A stretch of 64,000 bases of DNA from HGM12998 sp900756495 (GTDB lineage: Bacteria > Bacillota > Clostridia > Oscillospirales > Oscillospiraceae): contig CAUEFI010000014.1 of NCBI GenBank assembly GCA_958477305.1, positions 1-64,000 on the forward strand. Direction: 5' to 3'. Of this stretch, positions 46,201 to 52,204 are shown in pieces (positions within the stretch are counted from its first letter, which is position 1; every line of letters starts with the position of its first letter). The translations under genes were made by a program, and so were the position numbers. A model generated the notes under the pieces. It was not told the DNA's origin. It did no database searches and worked only from the letters and a program-made list of their open reading frames with translations.

Positions 46201-46367
46201 GTATCCACGGTAAATGGATAATTGCTTGTGTTTTCCGCACTGACGACACTGCTGACGGTGGTAAAGAAGTCGTCAAACTGGGGCTCGTCTGCCGCCCGTG
46301 TCTGGACAGGCAGTATGCCCGCCAGTATGACGACAGACAGCAGAAATGCGCACAGCCTCTTTTTCAT
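37239..46367 (-). CDS. Giant SLH-anchored surface protein with intrinsic-factor-like C-terminal module
   Basis: A 3042-residue secreted protein. Approximate order: signal peptide (1-25); a beta-sandwich region; an InlB/Listeria-Bacteroides-type repeat (172-238, GHIFKGWATSEG to HLYAVWAP); carboxypeptidase-like beta domains; GLUG repeat blocks (420-635, 883-1120, 1430-1720, 1903-2233; recurring GGLVG and NCY motifs); Fn3-like segments (1175-1400); a first DUF4430 (1780-1893); a helical alpha/alpha-barrel-like region (2376-2648, with paired ALAALARFYSSNEEAKTVVD and DAMVILGLLAVGQDP helices); a second DUF4430 (2676-2785, ending GWLFKVNGELP and VLFYYTTDWTQ); a helical spacer; and three SLH domains (2862-3042). 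Barrel plus DUF4430 is the layout of intrinsic factor and transcobalamin. The leader contains a cobalamin riboswitch. I infer corrinoid capture at the cell surface; binding is unproven. Confidence 0.9.
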   Translation of the reverse strand: MKKRLCAFLLSVVILAGILPVQTRAADEPQFDDFFTTVSSVVSAENTSNYPFTVDTETEGGPWLKSGTIDTTFTRSTLTLKINQAAILTFDYKISSPSSSGLEVKNGNTTLYNYSNYGSGVTGCNGEKTGTAVVQADAGDTITISYYRDYVYSDDTSSDCIWLKNFQATLPAQVIFHANNNTNETQNQGIFDSGTLMYNPFAYEGHIFKGWATSEGSSDIDYADGASITISQDTHLYAVWAPVYELSFTLTQADAEFTLFSDAGRETELTPDSADGYTYTLENGTYYWTASAFGYESADGTVTLAGSGQTVAVTLEKQPAYTVTFTYGDLIDGADIENGTLEVKTGDRVLAPAEDGGLVFELPVGHDYAWTFKSGNYARQAGDIDLSQAAESGTQNVTIPLEEKTAWEGADDILEPAKQDGVYQISSGAELAWLAQEVNAGRGASYDAALTRDIDLGGKNWTPIGNTSSRAYKGVFDGQGYIINGLNIDSSSTYQALFGYTNGATVRNLTVKGSVKAGQYAAGLLAQAGYGTTLENCISRVNVVSSGGFTGGLVGDIYGGNTSVRSCANLGDISGRGYNVGGLVGRVYNKSTIENCYNCGGVTNTSGYTGGLVGALNDSNALVRNCYTAGTVSGASDANPAVGKKNSGTVENVYYLSTTGADANATAKTEAEMKSAGFVAELGAAFQKDMADQPINSGYPILTFQDTTPKYEVTIATTPAEAAVTLINAAEEVILPISSAGGTTTYRLPDGTYTYSVSAFGYITERGSVTVDGGTAAQAVTLTLAGKRTVSFRVTPAEAAELAQITVTYDGDGRAVAAEADGTYLLPTGGYHYTVRAKGYAKAEGALSVNGNESGAQHVDITLQASSQWDGESQEAVTPNGEGVYEISSGAELAWFAAQVNSGAGANYNALLTDDIDLGDYPWTPIGNTSSAYYSGTFDGGGYTVSGLNVAGAELAGLFGYVKGTSSQNAELKNMVVQGSVEGNYAGGIAGRTDYVVIQNCGNEAAVTGSEYAGGIVGQKFSYSGTLTIGGCYNTAAVSGDDRAGGILGYVSGAADVRHCYNTGNIAAGTSGYAGGIRASSSSLGGATESCYHTGTTSGKSTGPILANNIGDVTDCFYLGSEIAGAAGTAKTSDELKNLVDTLNAGADPALWKSVSSLNAGYPVLAWQKAGDGSGETGGKLNKATGLAWQKDAYGLDTGVASWSAVPNADSYTVILWDYWSHETEYGAENGLSPIKTVTGVQGTSYDFTQDIVDNGPSWYYFTVTPIAAEGSGYESGDLPVWDDETQTGDVYDYINMMNDVCYRYTAQLDMPAGLMWMGPAARWEFVDDAMGYLVSLYRVDDNNVAQYTAGGLVGGQTNTLDCTNYFAVGGRYVFTVTALSEEYLLTGIADKNSPESRLSSDATNGGTERGIYIAEAIPEPDPGETDRTGWVAISSAEQWMELANMEDLPSAGDPQTSQQAVEWAKKYYLTADLDFSNLSAADQVRTKSIGNATNRFTGIMDGNGHKITGLTLSNYDSGLFAYIGSSGQVYDMTIDGANVQFSDNAAVLALNNYGTIRDCLIVNCNITADTGAVLGGMVSRNYGVVRDSAVQGGTLKSNSVTATGHAGFVGANEGGLIERCWTSMNVDTQSDYAGGFVGLGYGGTIRNCFALGNVSARGYSGGFAGRSVYEGNTYQNCYAAGVVSVTDSGTGHGFIGGNKPDSAFQCDQSEGIENCYYNASSPADENGAQAKTLAEMQSSDFLIKLAGSSGAWLQAADKNGGLPYLADVFVPEDLPTSAMTVQIALAAYDKDSYAFSQMGEIISVTLQSSGNTRVVDVMDAAAGQGLLTYSYDTTPTFGRYIHTINGYAVEDPDGWMFTINDSLSSVSASLATVQDGDKLLWYEGTTENRFLPPAWDDLSGADIQWVDIGSPEALLALANSSDAGTLSENYRLTADLDLTDVSFPGIGTAALPFTGVFDGQGHTISNAAISGTANTGFFGVIKGATIKNLTLEHATVTGTDKVGVLAGWAQTELDKDDMGDGKANLIGNCHVSGAVAGTEAVGGLVGLNGGESDPDTLFSISSAIDKCTADVDVTVTGRGSKVGGLVGNNSGVITKSASLGDVHAENASMVGGLAGESYDGSIYDSHAEGNVTGSSHTGGFAGSSSGVVRNCYSLGDVSGKDYTGGFAGSLTHADNVIGAGKVTVIEGGSHGYNGGLAGQLNGTLTGVDSQITIKEAYGNCMTAGGGSISIIGNSHNYQSESQKAVLESLTLSSQAEVSQKLYEMFGVNPLVSDALRAEAAKYAEIILADAAAGETVSLLKAGEAADHTAFTVEYKVDSDYLTGGPEVTLVKVNDTSATLTTHVTVSLTETATGDVYLLTVSVILPVGQDAMQELMDAIAAGYTDSSDGWTVMDMAVYSSLPGKTAATSEQALQNALNLLITEAAGDSATASDRARIEIVLRAMGIDSSKLYPANSNTPFSNAQKLAGMDLTSGGYYAAPYLLLANLQGNLQLTDGQITHLISLLKAGMGDGLFGYEWDGVTYSDPDTAGVALAALARFYSSNEEAKTVVDTILSALPGAMNAAGSLGSANSDAMVILGLLAVGQDPYELKAASGASVVDGLLSYVNRATNSFQFGGMDNALATEQGFRALVALTAWQQGTSYNLYDFSSNSIVPGRATGSGEVTPPEDPDTDKTINVTFTLKTDAEIWIPATPVTVKEGATVYHVFTAALQDRGDMSAVGAATGYVKSVTKGDVTLAEFDKGPNSGWLFKVNGELPAVGLTSCPVKEGDNVLFYYTTDWTQDPQAGSVIGGTPKTADQKAADAVSALIAAIGTVTADSGDAIQAARDAYDALTAAQKALVDNYDVLTAAERQYAALTGQLPFKDVQGHWAADAIQYVYAKGLMNGVGDDTFAPGQSLDRAMLVTILYRLEGSDPVTESSGFSDVGSDTWYTDAVLWAKENEIVNGYDNGTFGPEDPITREQIAAILYRYAVFKAYPTASESDLGGYTDAGEISGYAIPAMKWANAQGLITGTSATTLLPTGTASRAEAAVILMRFCEIFVK

Positions 46368-46434
46368 AAAACTCCTCCTGTTTCATCATTGAACGTTCCT
46401 ATATCTAAACTGCCTTTTTCGGCAGGATTTGCTG

Positions 46435-46477
46435 AAAAATAAAAAAGTGCCGATTTTGCAAAAAGCAAAATCGACAC
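46435..46477 (-). terminator. Intrinsic terminator within the cobalamin leader
   Basis: On the minus strand GTGTCGATTTTGC, a 5-base loop and GCAAAATCGGCAC are followed by TTTTTTATTTTT. It lies between the riboswitch and the giant gene, so it is the probable expression platform. A second hairpin (TCTCCGGGT/ACCCGGAGA, 46500-46524) sits between aptamer and terminator. Confidence 0.85.
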
Positions 46478-46529
46478 GCCCGTATTCGCGTATGCGATAT
46501 CTCCGGGTTTTACACACCCGGAGAGACAA

Positions 46530-46765
46530 GGAAAAATGCAAGTCTTCCGATTTGCGTTAGGGATGTTAAAACATCCTGCGTCCGTTTCCTACCTTCCCAC
46601 AGAGGAACAAAATCCTCTGCAGTGGCGGCCTTTCGGCCAGGCTTTGCAGCTTCGGAACGGCCTCACGCTTACGGCGCCGGCTACATGGGGACTTTCACCC
46701 CGTTCCATCTACGCCGCGCCTGACCTCCAAGTGGGCCGTTACAGCAACGGCGGCAAATTTCCATT
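46530..46765 (-). promoter_or_regulatory. Cobalamin riboswitch aptamer
   Basis: Read on the minus strand, the hallmarks occur in the right order: GGGGTGAAAGTCCCC (46687-46701), GCCACTG (46620-46626), TGGGAAGG (46592-46599) and a B12-box-like AATCGGAAGACTTGCA (46537-46552). A closing GGAAA/TTTCC pairing joins 46754-46762 with 46530-46538. With cobalamin bound, such leaders normally terminate transcription. It should therefore repress the giant surface gene when B12 is plentiful. Confidence 0.85.
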
Positions 46766-46872
46766 ATGCTTTTGTAAATTGATGCGTTTGGATTTTCGCG
46801 ACTGGAGGGAGCGGTAAGATTCTGAATTGACCCGCCCCATCTCAAGATCCACGCAGTAACTTGCTGCGGCTT

Positions 46873-46901
46873 ATTATAGCAGACCTCAGAGGGAAAGTCC
46901 A
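46873..46901 (-). promoter_or_regulatory. Promoter of the cobalamin leader
   Basis: On the minus strand TGGACT (46896-46901), a 17-bp spacer and TATAAT (46873-46878). Transcription from here gives a leader of about 500 nt before the giant gene. Confidence 0.65.
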
Positions 46902-47113
46902 CATGAATCTTGGAATGAATACCGGAGGGACTGCAGGATTATCATACATATTGGACAGAAAAAAGGGCGTCTTTGCCGTAGAAATCCTCAATCCCATAGG
47001 GGAGGCCTGATAAAAACGCTTTGCTTTTCTTTTTGGCGCGGAAATTTCTGTATTTCCGGTGCGTTGTATGCTATACTGAGACAGAGAATTTGAAAAAGGG
47101 GAAGTGTCATCCG

Positions 47114-47866
47114 ATGGAACAGAATGTCAAGGCCGTGGTACTGGCGGCGGGCAAGGGAACCCGGCTGCGTACAGAGGGCGTCGATCTGCCTAAGGTGCTG
47201 CGCCAGGCAGCCGGAAAAGCGTTGCTGGACTATGTGCTGGAGGCCCTGTCTTTTCTGAAGCAGTCCGACGTCGTGCTTGTAGCCGGTTATCAGCGGGACA
47301 AAGTGCTCTCCGCATTTCCCGGCTATCCAACCGCCGTTCAGGAGCCGCAGTTGGGGACCGGCCATGCAGTTCAATGTGCCAGGGAGCTCCTGAACGGGTT
47401 CCGGGGCAGCATTCTGGTATGCTATGGCGACATGCCGCTCATGCGCCGGGAGACCTATGAGTCGCTGATCAATACGCACCGCCGGGAGGGTAACGACTGT
47501 ACGCTGCTCTCGGTCATTTCGGAGGAGACGCTGCCCTATGGGCGAGTCGTCCGCAGCGCTGACGGCTCTTTTGCACGTATTGTGGAGGACAAGGACTGTA
47601 CCAGTGAGGAAAAGGCCATCCGGGAGCTCAACGTGGGGGTATATGTCTTTGAGTCGGCGCCCCTGTGGGAGGCTCTGGAGCAGCTCAGGCCCAACAATGC
47701 CCAAGGGGAGCTCTATCTCACCGACGCCCCTGCCCATATCCTGGCCAGGGGCGGTAAGGTGGGGGTTTGCCCCACCTGTACGGCGGAGGAGATGCTGGGC
47801 GTCAATACGGTGGAGCAGCTCATGCAGGTAGAGGAGATTGTGAGAAGGCGGGGCGAAAGCGTATGA
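47114..47866 (+). CDS. GlmU-N-like nucleotidyltransferase
   Basis: A 250-residue sugar-phosphate nucleotidyltransferase resembling the pyrophosphorylase half of GlmU: KAVVLAAGKGTRLR, PQLGTGHAVQCARELL, ILVCYGDMPLM with the metal Asp, and LNVGVYVFESAPLWEALEQL with NNAQGELYLTDA. The left-handed beta-helix acetyltransferase half of GlmU is absent, so it should make a UDP-sugar only. The gene pair context (D-aminopeptidase next, cytosolic NlpC/P60 nearby) makes a role in cell-wall sugar salvage possible. ATG 47114 follows GGGGAAGTG; an extended -10 (TGCTATACT, 47069-47077) lies upstream. Confidence 0.88.
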   Translation: MEQNVKAVVLAAGKGTRLRTEGVDLPKVLRQAAGKALLDYVLEALSFLKQSDVVLVAGYQRDKVLSAFPGYPTAVQEPQLGTGHAVQCARELLNGFRGSILVCYGDMPLMRRETYESLINTHRREGNDCTLLSVISEETLPYGRVVRSADGSFARIVEDKDCTSEEKAIRELNVGVYVFESAPLWEALEQLRPNNAQGELYLTDAPAHILARGGKVGVCPTCTAEEMLGVNTVEQLMQVEEIVRRRGESV

Positions 47867-48663
47867 AGATATTTCTCAGCGCAGATATCGAAGGGACCTG
47901 CGGCATTGTGGATCGCGCCGAAACAGACAGAGGCAGCGTTGCCGACTACACCCCCCTTGCCAGACAGATGGCTCTGGAGGTAAAGGCGGCCTGCGAAGGA
48001 GCACTGGCCGCCGGGGCGAACGAGATCCTGATCAAGGACGCCCACGGTACGGCCCGCAATCTGGATCATGGGCAGCTGCCCCGCCGGACCAGGCTGATGC
48101 GCGGCTGGACCGGAGATCCCCTGTCCATGATGAGCGGATTGGACAGGGAGAACTTTGGAGCGGTATTCTTTACAGGTTACCACGCTTGGGCGGGCTGCGG
48201 CGGTAATCCGCTGTCCCATACCATGAACGGCAGGAATGAGTATATCACTATCAACGGCGAACGGGCCAGCGAGTTTCTGATTAACTCCTACACCGCCGGG
48301 TATTATGGTGTCCCTGTAGCGTTTCTGTCTGGGGACAGCGCTCTGTGCGGCTATGCCAAGAGCCTGATTCCGGGCATAACCGCTGTGGCCGTCAACGAGG
48401 GACGGGGCGGAGCCTTCACCGCCGTGCATCCGGAGGAGGCGGTTGAGGCCATCCGGGCGGGAGCCGAAACGGCGCTGCAAAGGGCCGCGGACTGTATGGT
48501 TCCTATGCCGGATTATTTTGAGACGGTTGTCCGCTTTCGCCGGCACGAGGACGCCTATGCCGGACATTTCTACCCGGGCGCCTCCCTGGAAGATGAAAAA
48601 AATGTCTGTTTCGCCTCGGAAGACTGGTTTGAAATACTCAGATTCTTTCACTTTGTACTGTAA
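47863..48663 (+). CDS. dppA: DppA-like D-aminopeptidase (M55)
   Basis: A 266-residue zinc peptidase. It starts MKIFLSADIEGTCGI (metal Asp and Glu), then ILIKDAHGTARNL, VFFTGYHAWAG with a metal His, and SGDSALCGYAK. DppA enzymes release D-amino acids from peptides, typically those of cell-wall turnover. Its ATG overlaps the upstream stop (ATGA), so translation is coupled. AGGAGG of the next gene overlaps its end. Confidence 0.92.
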   Translation: MKIFLSADIEGTCGIVDRAETDRGSVADYTPLARQMALEVKAACEGALAAGANEILIKDAHGTARNLDHGQLPRRTRLMRGWTGDPLSMMSGLDRENFGAVFFTGYHAWAGCGGNPLSHTMNGRNEYITINGERASEFLINSYTAGYYGVPVAFLSGDSALCGYAKSLIPGITAVAVNEGRGGAFTAVHPEEAVEAIRAGAETALQRAADCMVPMPDYFETVVRFRRHEDAYAGHFYPGASLEDEKNVCFASEDWFEILRFFHFVL

Positions 48664-48674
48664 GGAGGGTGGAC

Positions 48675-49532
48675 ATGCCGGATAGGAAAAGTGACCTGTG
48701 CCTGGCAGTGCTGATTGATGCCGACAATGCACCGCGGACCGCCATCAAGGATGTGATGGCGGAGGTGGCGGTGTATGGTACGCCTACCCTCAAGAGGATT
48801 TACGGCGATTGGACCAGCCCGAACATGAGCACCTGGAAGCCGCTGTTGCTGGAAAATGCCATCACGCCCATTCAGCAGTATGGCTACACCACCGGGAAGA
48901 ACTCCACCGACAGCGCCATGATCATTGATGCAATGGATATCCTGTACTCGGGCCGGGTGGACGGCTTTGTACTGGTATCCAGCGACAGCGATTTCACCCG
49001 CCTTGCGATTCGCCTGCGGGAGGCCGGGATGAAGGTCTATGGCATGGGTGAGAGAAAAACACCGGCCCCCTTTATTGTGGCCTGTGACAAATTCGTATAT
49101 ATTGAAGTCATCCGGGCCGCCGGGGAACAGGAGCGGGCCCGGGAGGCTGAGGCTGCCCGGGAGGAGACACAGCCGCCTGCCGTCCCGGCAAAGGCCAAGC
49201 GGACAGGTAAGAAAAAAGGGGCGGAGGCCGTGCTGCCGCCGGCGCCTGAGGCTGCGGCTCCCATTCAGCCTGACCAAAGAGTTCCGCCTGAAGTGGTCAA
49301 TCTCATTGCGGACTCACTGGATATTCTGGCCGACGAGGACGGGTATACGTTTATGGGGGAGCTGGGCAACTTGCTGGTAAAAAAGCAGCCTGACTTTGAT
49401 CCGCGCAATTTTGGCTTTTCCAAGCTGACAAACTTGGTGCGTTCTTTGGAGCGGTTTGAAGTGGATGTGCGGCAGACCAGCCTGCCCCATGTCAAGCATA
49501 TTTACGTCAGGGATAAGCGGACAAAAAAATAG
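48675..49532 (+). CDS. NYN-domain protein with LOTUS/OST-HTH-like C-terminus
   Basis: A 285-residue LabA/DUF88-type protein. The N-terminal NYN nuclease fold has acidic residues in AVLIDADNAP, KNSTDSAMIIDAMDILY and VLVSSDSDFTRLAIRLRE. An Ala/Pro/Lys linker (about 155-200) leads to a C-terminal LOTUS-like winged helix (LIADSLDILADEDGYTFMGE to FEVDVRQTSLPHVKHIYV). Such proteins probably act on RNA. ATG 48675 follows AGGAGG by 6 bp. Confidence 0.88.
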   Translation: MPDRKSDLCLAVLIDADNAPRTAIKDVMAEVAVYGTPTLKRIYGDWTSPNMSTWKPLLLENAITPIQQYGYTTGKNSTDSAMIIDAMDILYSGRVDGFVLVSSDSDFTRLAIRLREAGMKVYGMGERKTPAPFIVACDKFVYIEVIRAAGEQERAREAEAAREETQPPAVPAKAKRTGKKKGAEAVLPPAPEAAAPIQPDQRVPPEVVNLIADSLDILADEDGYTFMGELGNLLVKKQPDFDPRNFGFSKLTNLVRSLERFEVDVRQTSLPHVKHIYVRDKRTKK

Positions 49533-49534
49533 AG

Positions 49535-49568
49535 AAAGCGGCCGGCCCGATATCGGGCCGGCCGCTTT
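49535..49568. terminator. 34-bp perfect palindromic terminator
   Basis: AAAGCGGCCGGCCCGAT is joined directly to its reverse complement, with TTTTG following. It lies 3 bp after the NYN gene stop and separates it from the convergent NlpC/P60 gene. Confidence 0.85.
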
Positions 49569-49621
49569 TGCCTCGTGGGAGAGCGGAGGCGGAGACGTGT
49601 TGCCGCGGGGAACGGCAGCGC

Positions 49622-50476
49622 TCAGAAGTTCAGGCGGTTCTCCGCTTCTTGCTCCAGCGGGAAAATACTCCCCACAGCGATAAGATTTTCAGCCAAATCG
49701 GAGCGATAATCCGCATCTTCTGGATTGAGGCTGTTGATTACAACCCCGTCGCTTCCGGTTCTGGCGGTGGCGTGGATGTATTTGCCCTCCCCCAGGTAGA
49801 GCGCTACATGGCCGGGGAAGTAAAGCAGATCGCCCGTGTCCATGGCTTCCCGATTTATTTTGCGGACGGGGAAGCCGGGTTCGATGCGGGAATCACGGAA
49901 AATTTTTATGCCGTTGAGCCAATAGGCCATAAAGGTCAGGCCTGAGCAGTCGATACCCAGCGGGGTTTTTCCGCCCCAGCGGTAGGGAGCGCCCAGATAG
50001 CCCATAGCGGCATCGGCAATTGCCCGTCGAAGTGCAACAGGCTCCGCTGGAGGGGTGGATTCGCAATAATTGCCCAAAAAATTACACTTTGTATAGCCCT
50101 CCCAGTCATCAGGAAGGCGGATCCGCTGCCAGCCCTCCTCACCGGCGTCTCCCACCAGGGCTACGACAGCCCCGCGGGTCAGAGTCGTGATGCGGGGGGC
50201 ATCTACTCTGGGAGTGGCCAATACATCCCGAACCGGGCTGGTAAAGATTTGCCGCGTCTGGCGTGTCCAGTTCTCCCAGGCTTCCCCTCCCAGTACCAGA
50301 TCAGAGGATCGGGCAAAGCCGATGTAGTTGTAATCCGTACGAACCTGTAGGACGCCGGGGATAGCCTCTCCCAGGATTTCCACCCCCCAGCCAAAAAGAA
50401 GCTCGTCGACTTGAGTGGCGGAGTTATCCACATCGGAGAGCAGCGGACAGATAGGGACATTGACGATAGCGTTCAT
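49622..50476 (-). CDS. NlpC/P60 endopeptidase with SH3-like domains, apparently cytosolic
   Basis: A 284-residue protein. Two SH3-like regions (about 1-65 and 80-140) precede an NlpC/P60 domain with catalytic Cys in GIDCSGLTF, His in FPGHVALYLG and a third polar residue in YIHATARTG. It resembles gamma-D-glutamyl-diamino-acid endopeptidases of the YkfC type. There is no signal peptide, which points to recycling of imported murein peptides rather than wall cleavage. The ATG at 50476 has GAGGTGA upstream. Confidence 0.9.
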   Translation of the reverse strand: MNAIVNVPICPLLSDVDNSATQVDELLFGWGVEILGEAIPGVLQVRTDYNYIGFARSSDLVLGGEAWENWTRQTRQIFTSPVRDVLATPRVDAPRITTLTRGAVVALVGDAGEEGWQRIRLPDDWEGYTKCNFLGNYCESTPPAEPVALRRAIADAAMGYLGAPYRWGGKTPLGIDCSGLTFMAYWLNGIKIFRDSRIEPGFPVRKINREAMDTGDLLYFPGHVALYLGEGKYIHATARTGSDGVVINSLNPEDADYRSDLAENLIAVGSIFPLEQEAENRLNF

Positions 50477-50607
50477 ATGAGATCACCTCAGAATAAAATT
50501 ATGCTGCAAAAGTCTTGGCGGCAGAGGAAAAATGTGCTATTTTAATGGTAAAGTCTGGCTTGTTTAACAAAAAGACAAAAAATCAAACGCGGAGAGGGGG
50601 CTCCTCC

Positions 50608-51609
50608 ATGGCAAAGAGTGCCAATCAAAAGCTGAAAACCTTGCTGCTGTACCGCTACCTGATGGAACATACGGATGAGGAGCACCCGGCCACCATTACC
50701 GCGCTCATCGCCTCATTAGAGCGCAGTGGAGTCAGTGCCGAGCGCAAGAGCATCTACGCGGATATGGAGGCATTGCGCGCATTCGGATTGGATATACAGT
50801 ACCGGAAGGGAAGCGCTTCGGGCTGGTTTATCGGCGAGCGGCCCTTTCAGCTGCCTGAACTCAAGCTGCTGGTGGATGCGGTTCAGTCCTGCAGGTTTAT
50901 CACCCGCCGCAAAAGCGACGCCCTGATCCGCAAGTTGGAGGGCCTCTCCAGTGTGTGGCAGGCCCGGCAGCTTCAGCGCCAGGTATACGTGGACCGGCGC
51001 GTGAAGACCATGAATGAGAGCGTCTATTACAGCATTGATAAGCTCCACACAGCCATTGCGGCGGCAAAGGCTGTGACCTTCCAATACTTTGAATACAATG
51101 TAAGGAAAGAGAAGGTCTTCCGGCGGGAGGGACAGCTGTATACCGTCTCCCCCTACGGCCTTATCTGGAACAGCGAGAACTACTACCTGGCGGGATTTGA
51201 CCACAGCAAGAGGGAACTGCGCCATTACCGGGTGGACAAGATGGCCGGACTGAGCGTGACCAGCCTGCCCCGGGATGGGGACGAGGCATGCCGGGATTTT
51301 GACTTGGCCGCCTATGCAGACAAGCACTTCGGGATGTTCAGCGGCCGGGAGGGGGAGATCCGTCTCCAGTGTGAAAATGCGCTGGTGGGCGTGGTGCTGG
51401 ATCGCTTCGGGCAGGATGTGATGCTGGTGCCCGACGGAGAGGAACACTTTACGGTCACGGTTCGGGCGGTAGTGAGTCCACAGTTTTTGGGATGGCTCTT
51501 CGGCCTGGGACCGGGCGTGAAGCTCCTCGCTCCGGACTGGGCGGCGGAGGCCTACCGAAAGCAGCTTGCAGCCGTGGCCGAAGCCAATCAGGAGAAGCGG
51601 CAGGCGTGA
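50608..51609 (+). CDS. WYL-domain transcriptional regulator
   Basis: A 333-residue regulator with an N-terminal winged helix (LKTLLLYRYLMEHTDEEHP, RKSIYADMEALRAFG) and a WYL ligand-binding domain with YTVSPYGLIWNSENYYLAGF and the ELRHYRVDKMAGL strand; a C-terminal extension domain follows. It senses an unknown nucleotide-like ligand. ATG 50608 follows GAGAGGGGG. Confidence 0.93.
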   Translation: MAKSANQKLKTLLLYRYLMEHTDEEHPATITALIASLERSGVSAERKSIYADMEALRAFGLDIQYRKGSASGWFIGERPFQLPELKLLVDAVQSCRFITRRKSDALIRKLEGLSSVWQARQLQRQVYVDRRVKTMNESVYYSIDKLHTAIAAAKAVTFQYFEYNVRKEKVFRREGQLYTVSPYGLIWNSENYYLAGFDHSKRELRHYRVDKMAGLSVTSLPRDGDEACRDFDLAAYADKHFGMFSGREGEIRLQCENALVGVVLDRFGQDVMLVPDGEEHFTVTVRAVVSPQFLGWLFGLGPGVKLLAPDWAAEAYRKQLAAVAEANQEKRQA

Positions 51610-51645
51610 AGAAGAGGGGAGCGGCGGACATGCCGCTCCCTTTCC

Positions 51646-51984
51646 CTATGGCGTCCAGTCCTTCCAGACATCGGGCCGGTAGCCCACAGTAGCTTGCCGG
51701 CCGTTGCGGACAATCGGGGTTTTCAGCAATCTGGGGTTCTCCAGCAGCTTCTCCAGTTTGTCCTCGTCATAGGCCAGGTATTGTACCAGAGCGGCGTCAG
51801 GGCTTTTTTCGTCAATCAGGGCGCTGAGCCCTACGGCGCTTTTTATACTCTTCAGCTCACCGGGGCTGACGCCGTATTTCACCACGTCGATGGACTGGAA
51901 CTTGATGCGCCGCTCCTTAAAGTACCGCTCTGCCTTTTTGGTGTCAAAACATTTGGATTTTCCAAAAATCTGAATATTCATCAT
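51646..51984 (-). CDS. ArsC/Spx-family protein
   Basis: A 112-residue thioredoxin-fold protein (NIQIFGKSKCFDTKKAERYF, IDVVKYGVSPGELKSI, LLKTPIVRNGRQATVGYRPD). One Cys is present at the active-site position (KCFD) without the CxxC of Spx, so it is nearer the YffB/ArsC-like group of unknown function. The stop lies one base past the DUF1653 gene's arrangement: 51984 start, preceded directly by the stop of that gene. Confidence 0.85.
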   Translation of the reverse strand: MMNIQIFGKSKCFDTKKAERYFKERRIKFQSIDVVKYGVSPGELKSIKSAVGLSALIDEKSPDAALVQYLAYDEDKLEKLLENPRLLKTPIVRNGRQATVGYRPDVWKDWTP

Positions 51985-51985
51985 G

Positions 51986-52204
51986 CTATGCTCCCATATA
52001 ACGGAATCTGGGGCCGGAATATCCGTCCCGCTCTATGTGCTCACTCCACATCTCAGCCGGGCGGACCCAGACGCCCTTTTCTCCATAGAGAGCCTGATAG
52101 ACCACCATGGGCTCCAGGGTCTCAGAGTGGCGGGCGGTACAGATTAGGCGGTACTCGTTGCCCTTAAAGTGGCGGTATCTGCCTGGTTTTAGCTCATCCA
52201 TCAT
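51986..52204 (-). CDS. DUF1653 protein
   Basis: A 72-residue protein with the DUF1653 pattern: LKPGRYRHFKGNEYRLICTA, HSETLEPMVVYQALYGE, GVWVRPAEMWSEHIERDG. It is a small beta-rich domain of unknown function. It overlaps the end of the GNAT gene and abuts the ArsC-like gene, forming a three-gene operon. Confidence 0.9.
   Translation of the reverse strand: MMDELKPGRYRHFKGNEYRLICTARHSETLEPMVVYQALYGEKGVWVRPAEMWSEHIERDGYSGPRFRYMGA

Noticed and set aside
37250..46300. CRISPR-like or tandem repeats in the giant gene
   Set aside because: The repetition is at the protein level (GLUG and beta domains); DNA repeats are diverged and unevenly spaced, with no spacer pattern.
47021..47113. Upstream extension of the nucleotidyltransferase frame
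   Set aside because: The extension overlaps the promoter and encodes no family sequence; ATG 47114 begins at the conserved N-terminus.
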